Below are positions 1 to 6,700 of a stretch of 13,098 nucleotides of DNA, one piece after another. Numbering within the stretch: position 1 is the first letter of the stretch; each line of letters begins with the position of its first letter. Source of the stretch: JAXFPC01 sp034180005 (GTDB lineage: Bacteria > Bacillota > Negativicutes > Acidaminococcales > Acidaminococcaceae); the NCBI GenBank assembly GCA_034180005.1, contig JAXFPC010000053.1, forward strand, positions 1 to 13,098, in the 5' to 3' direction. The notes below the pieces were generated by a model. The model was not told the DNA's origin and ran no database searches. It worked only from the letters and a program-made list of their open reading frames with translations. A program made the position numbers and the translations under genes.

Positions 1-490
1 CAAATCTTTTTGCATTCAACGGTGCTGCAGTGTGCCGTGCCCTGGTAACGGCAGCGTCCACATCCGCAGCTATTTTATTTATACCTGCAACAATTATTAC
101 TTGCTTCGGTCCGAAAATCAAAGCTGCACACCGATTGCCCAAGCCGTCGATGTTTACAAGTTGTCCATCCTCGCTTATGGCGTTGCTGCTCATAAGAAAA
201 GTATCGCAAGTTAAAGACTTGCGCAAAAGCTCCATGCGCTCTTCCATATCGGCAGCTTTTTCTCTGTCGATTACGCGGCGCTCTTTGCTTACAACATCTT
301 TAAGACCTATTTCGTTTATAGAAATACTGCCGCCCCACGAAACCACATCCCCATAGGGAATGAGTTCCATTGCTTTCGCGAGCGCAGTTTTTTTATCAGG
401 ACAATAAAAGGCTGCAAAACCTCTTTTTTCCATACTTGCAACTACTGCTTTACCGAGAAGTTCGTTTCTCAAAACTTCTGCTCTTTCCAT
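1..490 (-). CDS. LUD-domain (LutC/YkgG-like, DUF162) protein, C-terminus cut off by the window edge
   Basis: This is the first ~163 residues of a protein that runs off the left edge with no stop codon. It starts at ATG 490-488, preceded by a strong GGAGGAG ribosome binding site, 20 bp after the pyrR stop. Family hallmarks visible are VSWGGSISINEIGL near residue 50 and, near residues 110-145, the block NAISEDGQLVNIDG followed by GNRCAALIFGPK and VIIVAGINKIA. These are typical of the LUD fold, a Rossmann-like alpha/beta domain related to the LutC subunit of lactate utilisation and to YkgG. Stand-alone proteins of this family are usually about 210 residues, so roughly 50 residues are missing, including the region where many members carry cysteines. 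The exact substrate cannot be told. A lone LUD protein in a housekeeping operon is not by itself evidence for lactate oxidation. The family call is firm and the function is not. Confidence 0.85.
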   Translation of the reverse strand, partial: MERAEVLRNELLGKAVVASMEKRGFAAFYCPDKKTALAKAMELIPYGDVVSWGGSISINEIGLKDVVSKERRVIDREKAADMEERMELLRKSLTCDTFLMSSNAISEDGQLVNIDGLGNRCAALIFGPKQVIIVAGINKIAADVDAAVTRARHTAAPLNAKRF

Positions 491-510
491 TTTTCTCTCC
501 TCCAAAAAAA

Positions 511-1062
511 TTAATCTTCTAAATCTCCGATTACAACCTCGTCCACACCGTCCTGAATCTCCAAACACACATTAACCGCTTCCCTGCTGGCAGTGGGAAT
601 ATTTTTACCGGCAAAATCCGCTCTTATCGGCAGCTCTCGATGCCCGCGATCCACCAGTACCGCCAACTGTACGGCTTTCGGTCTTCCCATATCCATCACG
701 GCATCCAAAGCGCAGCGAATCGTTCTGCCGGTATAAAGAACATCATCGACAAGAATAACTGTTTTACCGCTCAAATCAAAATCTATTTCTGTTCCGTGGA
801 CTATGGGATTGTAGTCCAAAGTTGACAAATCGTCCCTGTACAGAGTTATATCAAGCATGCCAACAGGAAGTTTAACGTTTTCTATTTTTTCAATTGCAGC
901 GGCGATTCTTTCAGCTAAAGGCACTCCTCTTGTCCGAATACCTACTAAGACAACATCCCTGACTCCTTTATTTTTCTCAATGATTTCGTGAGCAATTCTC
1001 ACAATGGCTCTTCTCATCGCATCAGCGTCCATCAGGGTATTCTTCTTGACAAAAGTACTCAC
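511..1062 (-). CDS. pyrR: Bifunctional pyrimidine operon regulator / uracil phosphoribosyltransferase PyrR
   Basis: PyrR binds UMP and UTP and attenuates pyr operon transcripts through an RNA anti-antiterminator. Many homologues also make UMP from uracil and PRPP. The 183-residue product has the type I PRT fold. The PRPP loop VILVDDVLYTGRT lies at residues 102-114 and the PyrR-typical block VLVDRGHRELPIRADF at about 136-150, which separates it from plain Upp-type enzymes. An upstream in-frame GTG exists at 1071, but the Shine-Dalgarno GAGGTGG (1074-1068) overlaps it and sits 5 nt before the GTG at 1062-1060, so I choose the latter start. The gene lies 23 bp after rluD and 20 bp before the LUD gene. 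No pyrimidine biosynthesis gene and no PyrR-binding leader is visible in this operon, so it probably acts in trans on pyr genes elsewhere. Identity is secure; the RNA-binding and enzymatic roles are inferred from the family. Confidence 0.95.
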   Translation of the reverse strand: MSTFVKKNTLMDADAMRRAIVRIAHEIIEKNKGVRDVVLVGIRTRGVPLAERIAAAIEKIENVKLPVGMLDITLYRDDLSTLDYNPIVHGTEIDFDLSGKTVILVDDVLYTGRTIRCALDAVMDMGRPKAVQLAVLVDRGHRELPIRADFAGKNIPTASREAVNVCLEIQDGVDEVVIGDLED

Positions 1063-1085
1063 TGTTACCACCTCATTTATAATAA

Positions 1086-2036
1086 TTAATTAAACTGACC
1101 TGAACGTAATCTGGTAATTATTTTTTGCATATCCTCCGGCATGGGAGCCGAAAAAGACATCCTCTCGCCGGTACGCGGATGGACGAAGTCCAAAGTGTTT
1201 GAGTGCAAAGCCTGCCCCTTAATGGCAAAAGGATTTTTCAAAGGAGCATATTTAGGATCTCCGACAAGCGGATGTCCTATGTGCTCCATATGAACGCGTA
1301 TCTGATGAGTTCTTCCGGTCCTGAGTTTGCATTTTACAACAGTAAATTTACCGAAGCGCTCCATAACTTCATATTCTGTAACAGCCTTGCGTCCGCCATC
1401 GCTGACAACAGCCATCTTTTTTCTGTCATTTTTATCTCTGGCAATCTGCGTTTCAATCAAACCGCTGTCTTGTTTTACGTTGCCGCGTACAACAGCTATA
1501 TAAGTGCGCCCCGCAGTTTTATTCTCTATCTGTTTGGAAAGAGATATGTGGCTGAGATCGTTCTTGGCACAAATCATTATTCCGCTGGTATCTTTGTCCA
1601 ATCTATGCACTATACCAGGACGAGCCACACCATTGATACCGGACAAATTTTTGCAATGATACAGTAAAGCATTGACCAAAGTACCGTTGTAATTTCCTGC
1701 CGCCGGATGAACAACCATCCCTCTGGCTTTATTGATAACTATAATATCATCGTCTTCATAAATTACATCCAATGCTATATTTTCCGGCAGCACATCCAAC
1801 AGCTCCGGCTCCGGGAATAACACTCTCAATTCATCTCCTGCTCTGAGCTTGTAATTTGCTTTTACAATCTTTTCGTCCTTTGTAATACATCCTTCCGCAA
1901 GAAGTTTCTGAATACTTGCCCTCGACATATTAAACAAAGCTGCCAATGCGGCATCGGCACGCTTACCCGCATCCGACTCCGTTATCAGTTTCAGTTCTCT
2001 CCGTTCTGAACAAACTCCGTTTTCAGTAAACTCCAT
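1086..2036 (-). CDS. rluD: RluD-type 23S rRNA pseudouridine synthase (RluA family)
   Basis: The enzyme converts uridines to pseudouridine in rRNA; RluD of E. coli modifies helix 69 of 23S rRNA. The 316-residue product begins with an S4-like RNA-binding domain (about residues 20-75), followed by the catalytic domain. The diagnostic loop GIVHRLDKDTSG is at about 141-152, and its first Asp (about 147) is the expected nucleophile. Conserved RTHQIRVHMEHIGHPLVGD follows in the C-terminal half. I choose ATG 2036-2034, which follows an AGGAG about 13 nt upstream. That spacing is long, so a start at TTG 2060 or even further downstream is possible. The gene overlaps the 3' end of lspA by 46 bp, suggesting translational coupling. 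The lspA-rluD pair is a very common Firmicute arrangement. The RluA family is certain, but the exact rRNA site is not determinable here. Confidence 0.93.
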   Translation of the reverse strand: MEFTENGVCSERRELKLITESDAGKRADAALAALFNMSRASIQKLLAEGCITKDEKIVKANYKLRAGDELRVLFPEPELLDVLPENIALDVIYEDDDIIVINKARGMVVHPAAGNYNGTLVNALLYHCKNLSGINGVARPGIVHRLDKDTSGIMICAKNDLSHISLSKQIENKTAGRTYIAVVRGNVKQDSGLIETQIARDKNDRKKMAVVSDGGRKAVTEYEVMERFGKFTVVKCKLRTGRTHQIRVHMEHIGHPLVGDPKYAPLKNPFAIKGQALHSNTLDFVHPRTGERMSFSAPMPEDMQKIITRLRSGQFN

Positions 2037-2443
2037 AAAACAAACCCAACTCCTGCGCAAATAGCAATATCGGCAACATTAAAAACCGGCCAAATTCGAA
2101 AATCAAAAAAATCAACGACCAATCCGTTGCGTACCCGATCTATCAAATTCCCCCAAGCGCCGCCTAAAAACAGCGCGGCCCCCAATTTCGTAAATATATC
2201 TCCGGCAGCAAGTTCTTTTCTCAAAAGCCATAAAGCCGCAGCCACTGCCAAAGCTATGGCGACAAACACCCAACGAGCTCCGGCAAAAACGCCGAAAGCG
2301 GCGCCAGGATTTAAAATATATGTCCAGTGAAAAACATTTTCGATTACGACGATGCTTTCTCCCTCAAAAAAATTATTGACAACATAATATTTGGTCAACT
2401 GGTCAATGACGATGACAGCGAAACAAACAAAAAAATACAACAT
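1991..2443 (-). CDS. lspA: Lipoprotein signal peptidase II
   Basis: LspA is an inner-membrane aspartyl protease that cleaves the signal peptide of diacylglyceryl-modified prolipoproteins just before the lipobox cysteine. The 150-residue product has four hydrophobic segments (about 1-17, 57-74, 87-102 and 122-140). Conserved motifs are the N-terminal Asp-Gln (IDQLTK, 13-18), NPGAAFG (45-51), GNLIDR with catalytic D102, and FNVADI with catalytic D125. A longer start at ATG 2455 is open. However, GGAG at 2453-2450 lies 6 nt before ATG 2443-2441, making the shorter MLYFF start the better choice. It is the first gene of the lspA-rluD-pyrR-LUD operon, with an extended -10 promoter 30 bp upstream. 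Length and all catalytic residues are normal. Confidence 0.96.
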   Translation of the reverse strand: MLYFFVCFAVIVIDQLTKYYVVNNFFEGESIVVIENVFHWTYILNPGAAFGVFAGARWVFVAIALAVAAALWLLRKELAAGDIFTKLGAALFLGGAWGNLIDRVRNGLVVDFFDFRIWPVFNVADIAICAGVGFVLWSLLKTEFVQNGEN

Positions 2444-2472
2444 CCTACACTCCATAATACTTGGTAGAATTC

Positions 2473-2481
2473 ATTATATCA
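2473..2481 (-). promoter_or_regulatory. Extended -10 promoter of the lspA operon
   Basis: On the minus strand the sequence TGATATAAT (2481-2473) is a full TGnTATAAT extended -10 element. It predicts a transcription start near 2466 and a short leader of about 23 nt before the lspA ATG at 2443. There is no good -35 at 17 bp, only AT-rich TTATTT, as is common for extended -10 promoters. No operator or riboswitch is visible in the short leader. Confidence 0.6.
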
Positions 2482-2610
2482 CAAATTCGGCAGTAAAATA
2501 AACAAAGTAAAACAGTCTGATAAAGCACTGCAAAAATTATCAGCATGCTGCAATAAAAACAACAGCGTCGCCCAGAAACAATAAAACGTTCCCTTGCGAC
2601 GCTTCAGCAT
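2479..2610 (-). CDS. Doubtful 43-codon ORF in the gap before lspA
   Basis: An ATG at 2610-2608 opens a 43-residue frame ending at TGA 2479. The product starts with a basic MLKRRKG segment and continues with hydrophobic, Cys- and Phe-rich sequence. That pattern could suit a tiny membrane peptide. Against it, there is no convincing Shine-Dalgarno sequence (only AAGTGAAAA), the frame runs through the candidate terminator stem, and its end abuts the lspA -10 element. It is listed because it is the only open frame in the gap, and it is probably not a gene. Confidence 0.12.
   Translation of the reverse strand: MLKRRKGTFYCFWATLLFLLQHADNFCSALSDCFTLFILLPNL
2517..2543. repeat. Inverted repeat CTGATAA / TTATCAG
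   Basis: A perfect 7-bp inverted repeat (2517-2523 and 2537-2543) with a 13-nt spacer lies between the exchanger gene and the lspA promoter. It partly overlaps the palindrome CAGCATGCTG (2541-2550). It could be a secondary transcription stop or a protein-binding site upstream of lspA. Neither is demonstrated by the sequence. Confidence 0.3.
2564..2603 (-). terminator. Candidate intrinsic terminator downstream of the CaCA exchanger gene
   Basis: AGCGTCGC and its perfect reverse complement GCGACGCT (2564-2571 and 2596-2603) can form an 8-bp GC-rich stem with a 24-nt loop, 36 bp past the exchanger stop codon. On the minus strand the stem is followed after four bases by a run of five T (2559-2555). 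The loop is long and the T-run is offset, so this is a plausible rather than classic terminator. A second AT-rich hairpin (CTGATAA/TTATCAG, 2517-2543) lies just downstream. Confidence 0.4.
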
Positions 2611-2639
2611 AATATTTTTCACTTTTAATGTGCATACAC

Positions 2640-3566
2640 TCACAAAATATAATAAATATACGACACATATGCCAGCAGCATAACTGCTCCGGCCCAACGC
2701 TCCAACTTTTTACTTGCAATGACACAAACGAAAAGCAGCAACGCGGCTGCAATAGCCACATACGCATCAAAAATAAAAGCCTTAGAGAACTGTACGGGTG
2801 TAACCAACGCTGAAATACCGACAACAAACAGAATATTAAAAATGTTGCTGCCTACAATATTTCCTATAGCTATATCAGCGTTACCGCGACGGGCAGCCAC
2901 AACGGATGTAAAAAGTTCCGGCAAAGAAGTCCCCAAAGCCACGATGGTCAAGCCGATAAATCTTTCACTCAGACCGGCATATGCAGCGATTGATTTTGCC
3001 GCTGAAACTGTGGCTTCACTGCCAAGCAAGATCAGCGCCATGCCCAAAATTGAAAAAATAATGCAATGACTCAAACTTGTGCCGAACTCTTCAGCATTTT
3101 CATCTCCTATTCCCTTTTTCGCCGCAATATAGAGATAAATCAAATAAACAACAAAAAAGGCGAGCAAAATAATTCCGTCAAAAAAATTTACATTGCCGTC
3201 ATAACCTACCCAAAACAGCAAAACAGTAATTACCGTCATAAAAGGTATCTCCACCCTCACGGTAGAACTGGCGACAGCCAATGCAGTGATAACGGACGAA
3301 ACTCCCAAAATCACCAAAATGTTAAGGATGTTACTGCCGACAATATTTCCTATGGTTATATCGCCGCTGCCCTTAAAAGCTGCTGCAATACTTACTGCCG
3401 CTTCCGGCGCACTCGTTCCCATAGCGACAATCGTCAAGCCTATAATAAGCTGGGATATGCCGAAGCGCGCGGCAATACCTGAAGCCCCGTCGACAAACCA
3501 GTCCGCTCCTTTACTCAGCATCAAAAATCCGACTACCAACAGACCAAACTGTAATACAAATTCCAT
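2640..3566 (-). CDS. CaCA-family Na+(K+)/Ca2+-type cation exchanger (YrbG-like), probably Mn2+-linked
   Basis: This is an integral membrane antiporter that moves a divalent cation against Na+, H+ or K+. The 308-residue product is built of two homologous halves. Each has an alpha-repeat: GTSAPE (50-55) plus GNIVGSN (73-79), and GTSLPE (212-217) plus GNIVGSN (235-241). The glutamates of GTS(A/L)PE are the expected ion ligands. About ten hydrophobic segments cover the protein, with a charged cytoplasmic loop near 150-162 (KKGIGDENAEE). I use ATG 3566-3564, preceded by GGAGGAG at 5 nt spacing. A longer in-frame extension upstream would run through the riboswitch and is rejected. The gene stands alone under its own promoter and a yybP-ykoY riboswitch. 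This suggests induction by Mn2+ and a role in exporting Mn2+ (or Ca2+/Mn2+). Family is certain; ion specificity is inferred from the regulation only. Confidence 0.93.
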   Translation of the reverse strand: MEFVLQFGLLVVGFLMLSKGADWFVDGASGIAARFGISQLIIGLTIVAMGTSAPEAAVSIAAAFKGSGDITIGNIVGSNILNILVILGVSSVITALAVASSTVRVEIPFMTVITVLLFWVGYDGNVNFFDGIILLAFFVVYLIYLYIAAKKGIGDENAEEFGTSLSHCIIFSILGMALILLGSEATVSAAKSIAAYAGLSERFIGLTIVALGTSLPELFTSVVAARRGNADIAIGNIVGSNIFNILFVVGISALVTPVQFSKAFIFDAYVAIAAALLLFVCVIASKKLERWAGAVMLLAYVSYIYYIL

Positions 3567-3593
3567 AATCTCTCCTCCAAGTCCGCAGCAATA

Positions 3594-3638
3594 TAAAAAG
3601 CGAGACATTGCTGCAAAAATATCACAACAAAGTCTCGC
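3594..3638 (-). terminator. Riboswitch-controlled intrinsic terminator
   Basis: On the minus strand GCGAGAC (3638-3632) pairs perfectly with GTCTCGC (3606-3600). After one mismatch, an inner stem TTGTTG/CAGCAA follows. The hairpin ends in TTTTTA (3599-3594), a textbook intrinsic terminator, about 28 bp before the exchanger start codon. Its 5' arm is the conserved GCGAGACTTT end of the aptamer. Aptamer closure and terminator formation are therefore mutually exclusive, the design of an ON switch by antitermination. Confidence 0.85.
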
Positions 3639-3727
3639 CACTTAGTTACAAAGCCGGATTCTCTCTGGATAATCGTACTGACGGCAGTGTAAACACAGCT
3701 TCAAGCCGCGCCAGCTACTCCCTTTAT
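3627..3727 (-). ncRNA. yybP-ykoY class manganese riboswitch aptamer
   Basis: The leader of the exchanger gene carries the conserved blocks of this class in the right order. AAAGGGAGTAGC begins at 3725, CCGTCAGTACGA spans 3683-3672, CCGGCTTTGTAAC spans 3657-3645 and GGCGAGACTTT spans 3639-3629. ATAAAG (3727-3722) can pair with CTTTGT (3632-3627) to close P1, and GGAGTAGC corresponds to the metal-site L1 loop. The intervening bases form the two stacked arms; the fourth helix seems very short (AACTAAGT). Members of this class bind Mn2+ and turn on export genes such as mntP, alx/TerC, UPF0016 proteins and P-type ATPases. The aptamer begins almost exactly at the predicted transcription start. Identification is by motif matching, not by a covariance model. 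Confidence 0.85.
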
Positions 3728-3733
3728 GCCATG

Positions 3734-3762
3734 AGTATACTAGACTTACGGCTGCTTGTCAA
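3734..3762 (-). promoter_or_regulatory. Near-consensus sigma-A promoter for the riboswitch and exchanger
   Basis: The minus strand shows TTGACA (3762-3757), a 17-bp spacer and TATACT (3739-3734). The -35 is perfect, the -10 matches five of six bases, and the spacing is optimal. The predicted start is near 3727, the first base of the aptamer closing stem. The -35 begins only four bases beyond the polC stop codon, and no separate polC terminator fits in between. Confidence 0.88.
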
Positions 3763-3766
3763 TAGC

Positions 3767-6700
3767 TCATCCGAATAAACTTATTTGATTATCTTCCGGC
3801 AGATCTCCAAGTATGCCAAGCTCGGCAAGTTTCTCCACCACCGCCTTACTTATACCGGCACGTTGACGCAAATCTTCCATAGATATAAAAGGATTGTCTT
3901 TATCTCTCTTAGCGGCAATGCTTTTGGCGGCAGTTTCTCCGACTCCATTGATAGCAGCAAGCGGTGGTCGCAAACCTTTTGAGGTAACCTCAAAACGCAA
4001 AGGATCGGAGGTGTAGAGATCTATGGGTTCAAATACGAAACCTCGTTCAAGCATTTCATTCGCAAGTTCCAAATATGTCAGCGTGGATTTTTCCTGAACG
4101 GAAGCTTTATAGCCGAGCTCGTAAATATCTTTGATATACCTTTTTATATACGACGTCCCTTTGGCAATATGAGTATAATCAAAATCTTTCGCTCGTACGG
4201 AAAAATATGCGGCATAAAATTCTTTGGGATAGTGTACCTTGCAGTAAGCTATTCTGTATGCCATGAGCACATAAGCTACAGCATGAGCTTTTGGAAAAAG
4301 ATACTGTACCTTTTCACAGGAACCGATGTACCACTCAGGTACGCCGACTTCTTTCATGGCTTCTATCATCTTTGACTCAAGGCCTTTTTTAGCCGCCTTT
4401 CCTTTGCGAACATGCTCCATAATCTTAAATGCCAGACTCGGATCAACGCCCTTAGCGATAAGATTGGTCATAATATCATCGCGAGTGGAAATAGTTTCTT
4501 TGACCGGTTTACCCTCTTTTATAAGACTTTGGGCGTTGTTGAGCCATACATCCGTACCGTGTGAATAACCGGACACGCGAACAACTTCACTGAAATTTTT
4601 AGGTTGCACATCGTAAATCATCTGTCGCACGAACTGAGTCCCGCACTCAGGTATGCCGAAAGTTCCGACCTGCGAACCTATCTGCTCGGCATCCACTCCG
4701 AGAGAAGACGTATCTTGAAAAATTTTCATTGTCGCTTCATCCCCGACCGGAATATTTTTAGGATCAAAGGATGAGTCACTTACCTCGCGAATATATTTCT
4801 CCAACATTTTCAGCACCATCGGATCATCGTGCCCCAGAATATCAAGCTTAACCAATCTGTCATTAATGCTGTGGTAATCGTAATGAGTAGTAATTGTTTC
4901 TTCTGCAACGTCATCCGCAGGACGATTCATCGGAGTTATATAATGAATATCCATATTACGAGGAACAACCATTATCCCCCCGGGATGCTGACCTGTAGTG
5001 CGCTTCACGCCGGCTATACCCTGTGCCATTGCCGCCACATGAGCGCTGTGTACGCTGATATTTTTGGCTTCGTAATATTTTCTTACAAAACCGAAAGCGG
5101 TTCTGGAAGCTATGGTGGAAATCGTTCCGGCACGACACACGTTGTCCCTGCCAAACAATTCCTCCGTATACTTATGAGCTACCTCCTGATCCGAAAGTCC
5201 CGTCTTATCATCAGGATCGACTCCACCAGAAAAATTCAAATCTATATCGGGAACCTTATCACCGTGAAAGCCCAAAAAAACAGCAAACGGTATTTCGTGT
5301 CCGTCGCGCAGCATCCGCGCGCCACACTCCGGACAAGATTTAGGCGGAAGATCAAACCCGGAATCATATTCCTGCTCTACAAAAAATTCGCTATGACGAC
5401 AATGCGGGCAACGATAATGCGGCTGCAAGGGATTCACTTCCGTAATATCCAGCATCGTAGCTACGAAGGATGAACCGACGCTTCCCCTAGATCCTACCAA
5501 ATACCCTCTGTCCAGAGAATGTTTCACAAGTTTATGCGCAATATAGTAGAGCACAGAAAAACCGTTGCCGATGATTGCATCCAGTTCCATCTTCAGTCTG
5601 TCTTCCACTAAAGCAGGCAACTCGTCTCCGTACCACTCACGAGCTTTTTTGTATGAAAGTTCGCGCACCATATCCTCCGCTCCCGGTATAGACGGAGAGT
5701 AAAGCTGGTCACGATCGGGAACAGGTTTTAAACGTTCCACCATCTCCGCAATTTTATTTGTGTTGGTCACGCAAACTTCATAGGCAATCTCTTCACCCAT
5801 GTAAGAAAACTCCTGCAGCATCTCCTCAGTCGTTCTGTAATAGACAGGAGGCTGCATATCATAATCCTTATAATTTTGACCGGCTTGCAGAATAGCTCTG
5901 AGCTGCGCATCCTCCGGATCTAAAAAATGCACATCACAAGTTGCTACAGTAAGCTTACCAAGTTTCTTGCCCAATTTATAAATTTTAAGATTATAATCCT
6001 GCAACTGCTCTTTCGTGCAGATATTTTCGCGCACTAAAAAATCATTATTGCCGAGAGGTTGAATCTCAAGATAATCGTAAAAAGAAGCGATTCTTTCCAA
6101 CTCCTCGTCGGAAATTCCAGAACGAACTGCCTGGTAAAGCTCGCCGGCCTCACAGGCAGACCCCAGCAGCAAACCCTCTCGATGCTCTTCCAAAACCTGC
6201 CGCGGCAACAATGGCCTTCTGTTTAGGTATCGCAAATGACTTATGGAAATCAATTTGTATAAATTTCTTAAACCAATCTCGTTCTTCGCCAAAATAATAA
6301 TATGGTTACTCTTAACTTTACTTCTTTTCCCGGATTTCTTATCATCGGCAGCTTCCTGTTCGATGTCCTTTATATCCAGTTGATGATCGCTGATTAAGTA
6401 ACCTTCCATACCGAAAATCAGCTTAAGACCGCTGCCCTCAGCCTCATCATAACAAAACGGGAAAGCCTGGACCACACCGTGATCTGTTATCGCAAGAGCT
6501 TTATGCCCCCACTTTATGGCACGACGAACAAGTTCCTGCATAGGAGTCAGCGCGTCCATTTTACTCATCTTAGTATGACAGTGCAATTCTACACGCTTTA
6601 CAGGAGCGTTATCAAATCTTTCCTCTTTGTCCAACGCCATGATACCTTTCGGCTGCAGTACAAGTTCATCAAAAAGATACTTATCGGGAGCTACATTTCC

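Noticed and set aside
1203..1667. A 154-codon open frame on the plus strand.
   Set aside because: It is antisense to rluD, which carries intact catalytic motifs; the composition is that of a shadow frame.
3567..3641. A 25-residue N-terminal extension of the exchanger beginning at 3641.
   Set aside because: It runs through the riboswitch aptamer and terminator, while ATG 3566 has an ideal GGAGGAG site and matches the family start.
3661..3670. ATCCAGAGAG resembles the PyrR RNA-binding core (TCCAGAGAG), with pyrR in the window.
   Set aside because: It lies in a variable arm of the riboswitch before an unrelated gene, the downstream part of the PyrR consensus (GCT) is missing, and a short match like this can arise by chance.
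4829..5473. A 214-codon open frame on the plus strand.
   Set aside because: It is antisense to the polC core with all conserved polymerase motifs on the other strand, has no ribosome binding site and no recognisable domain.
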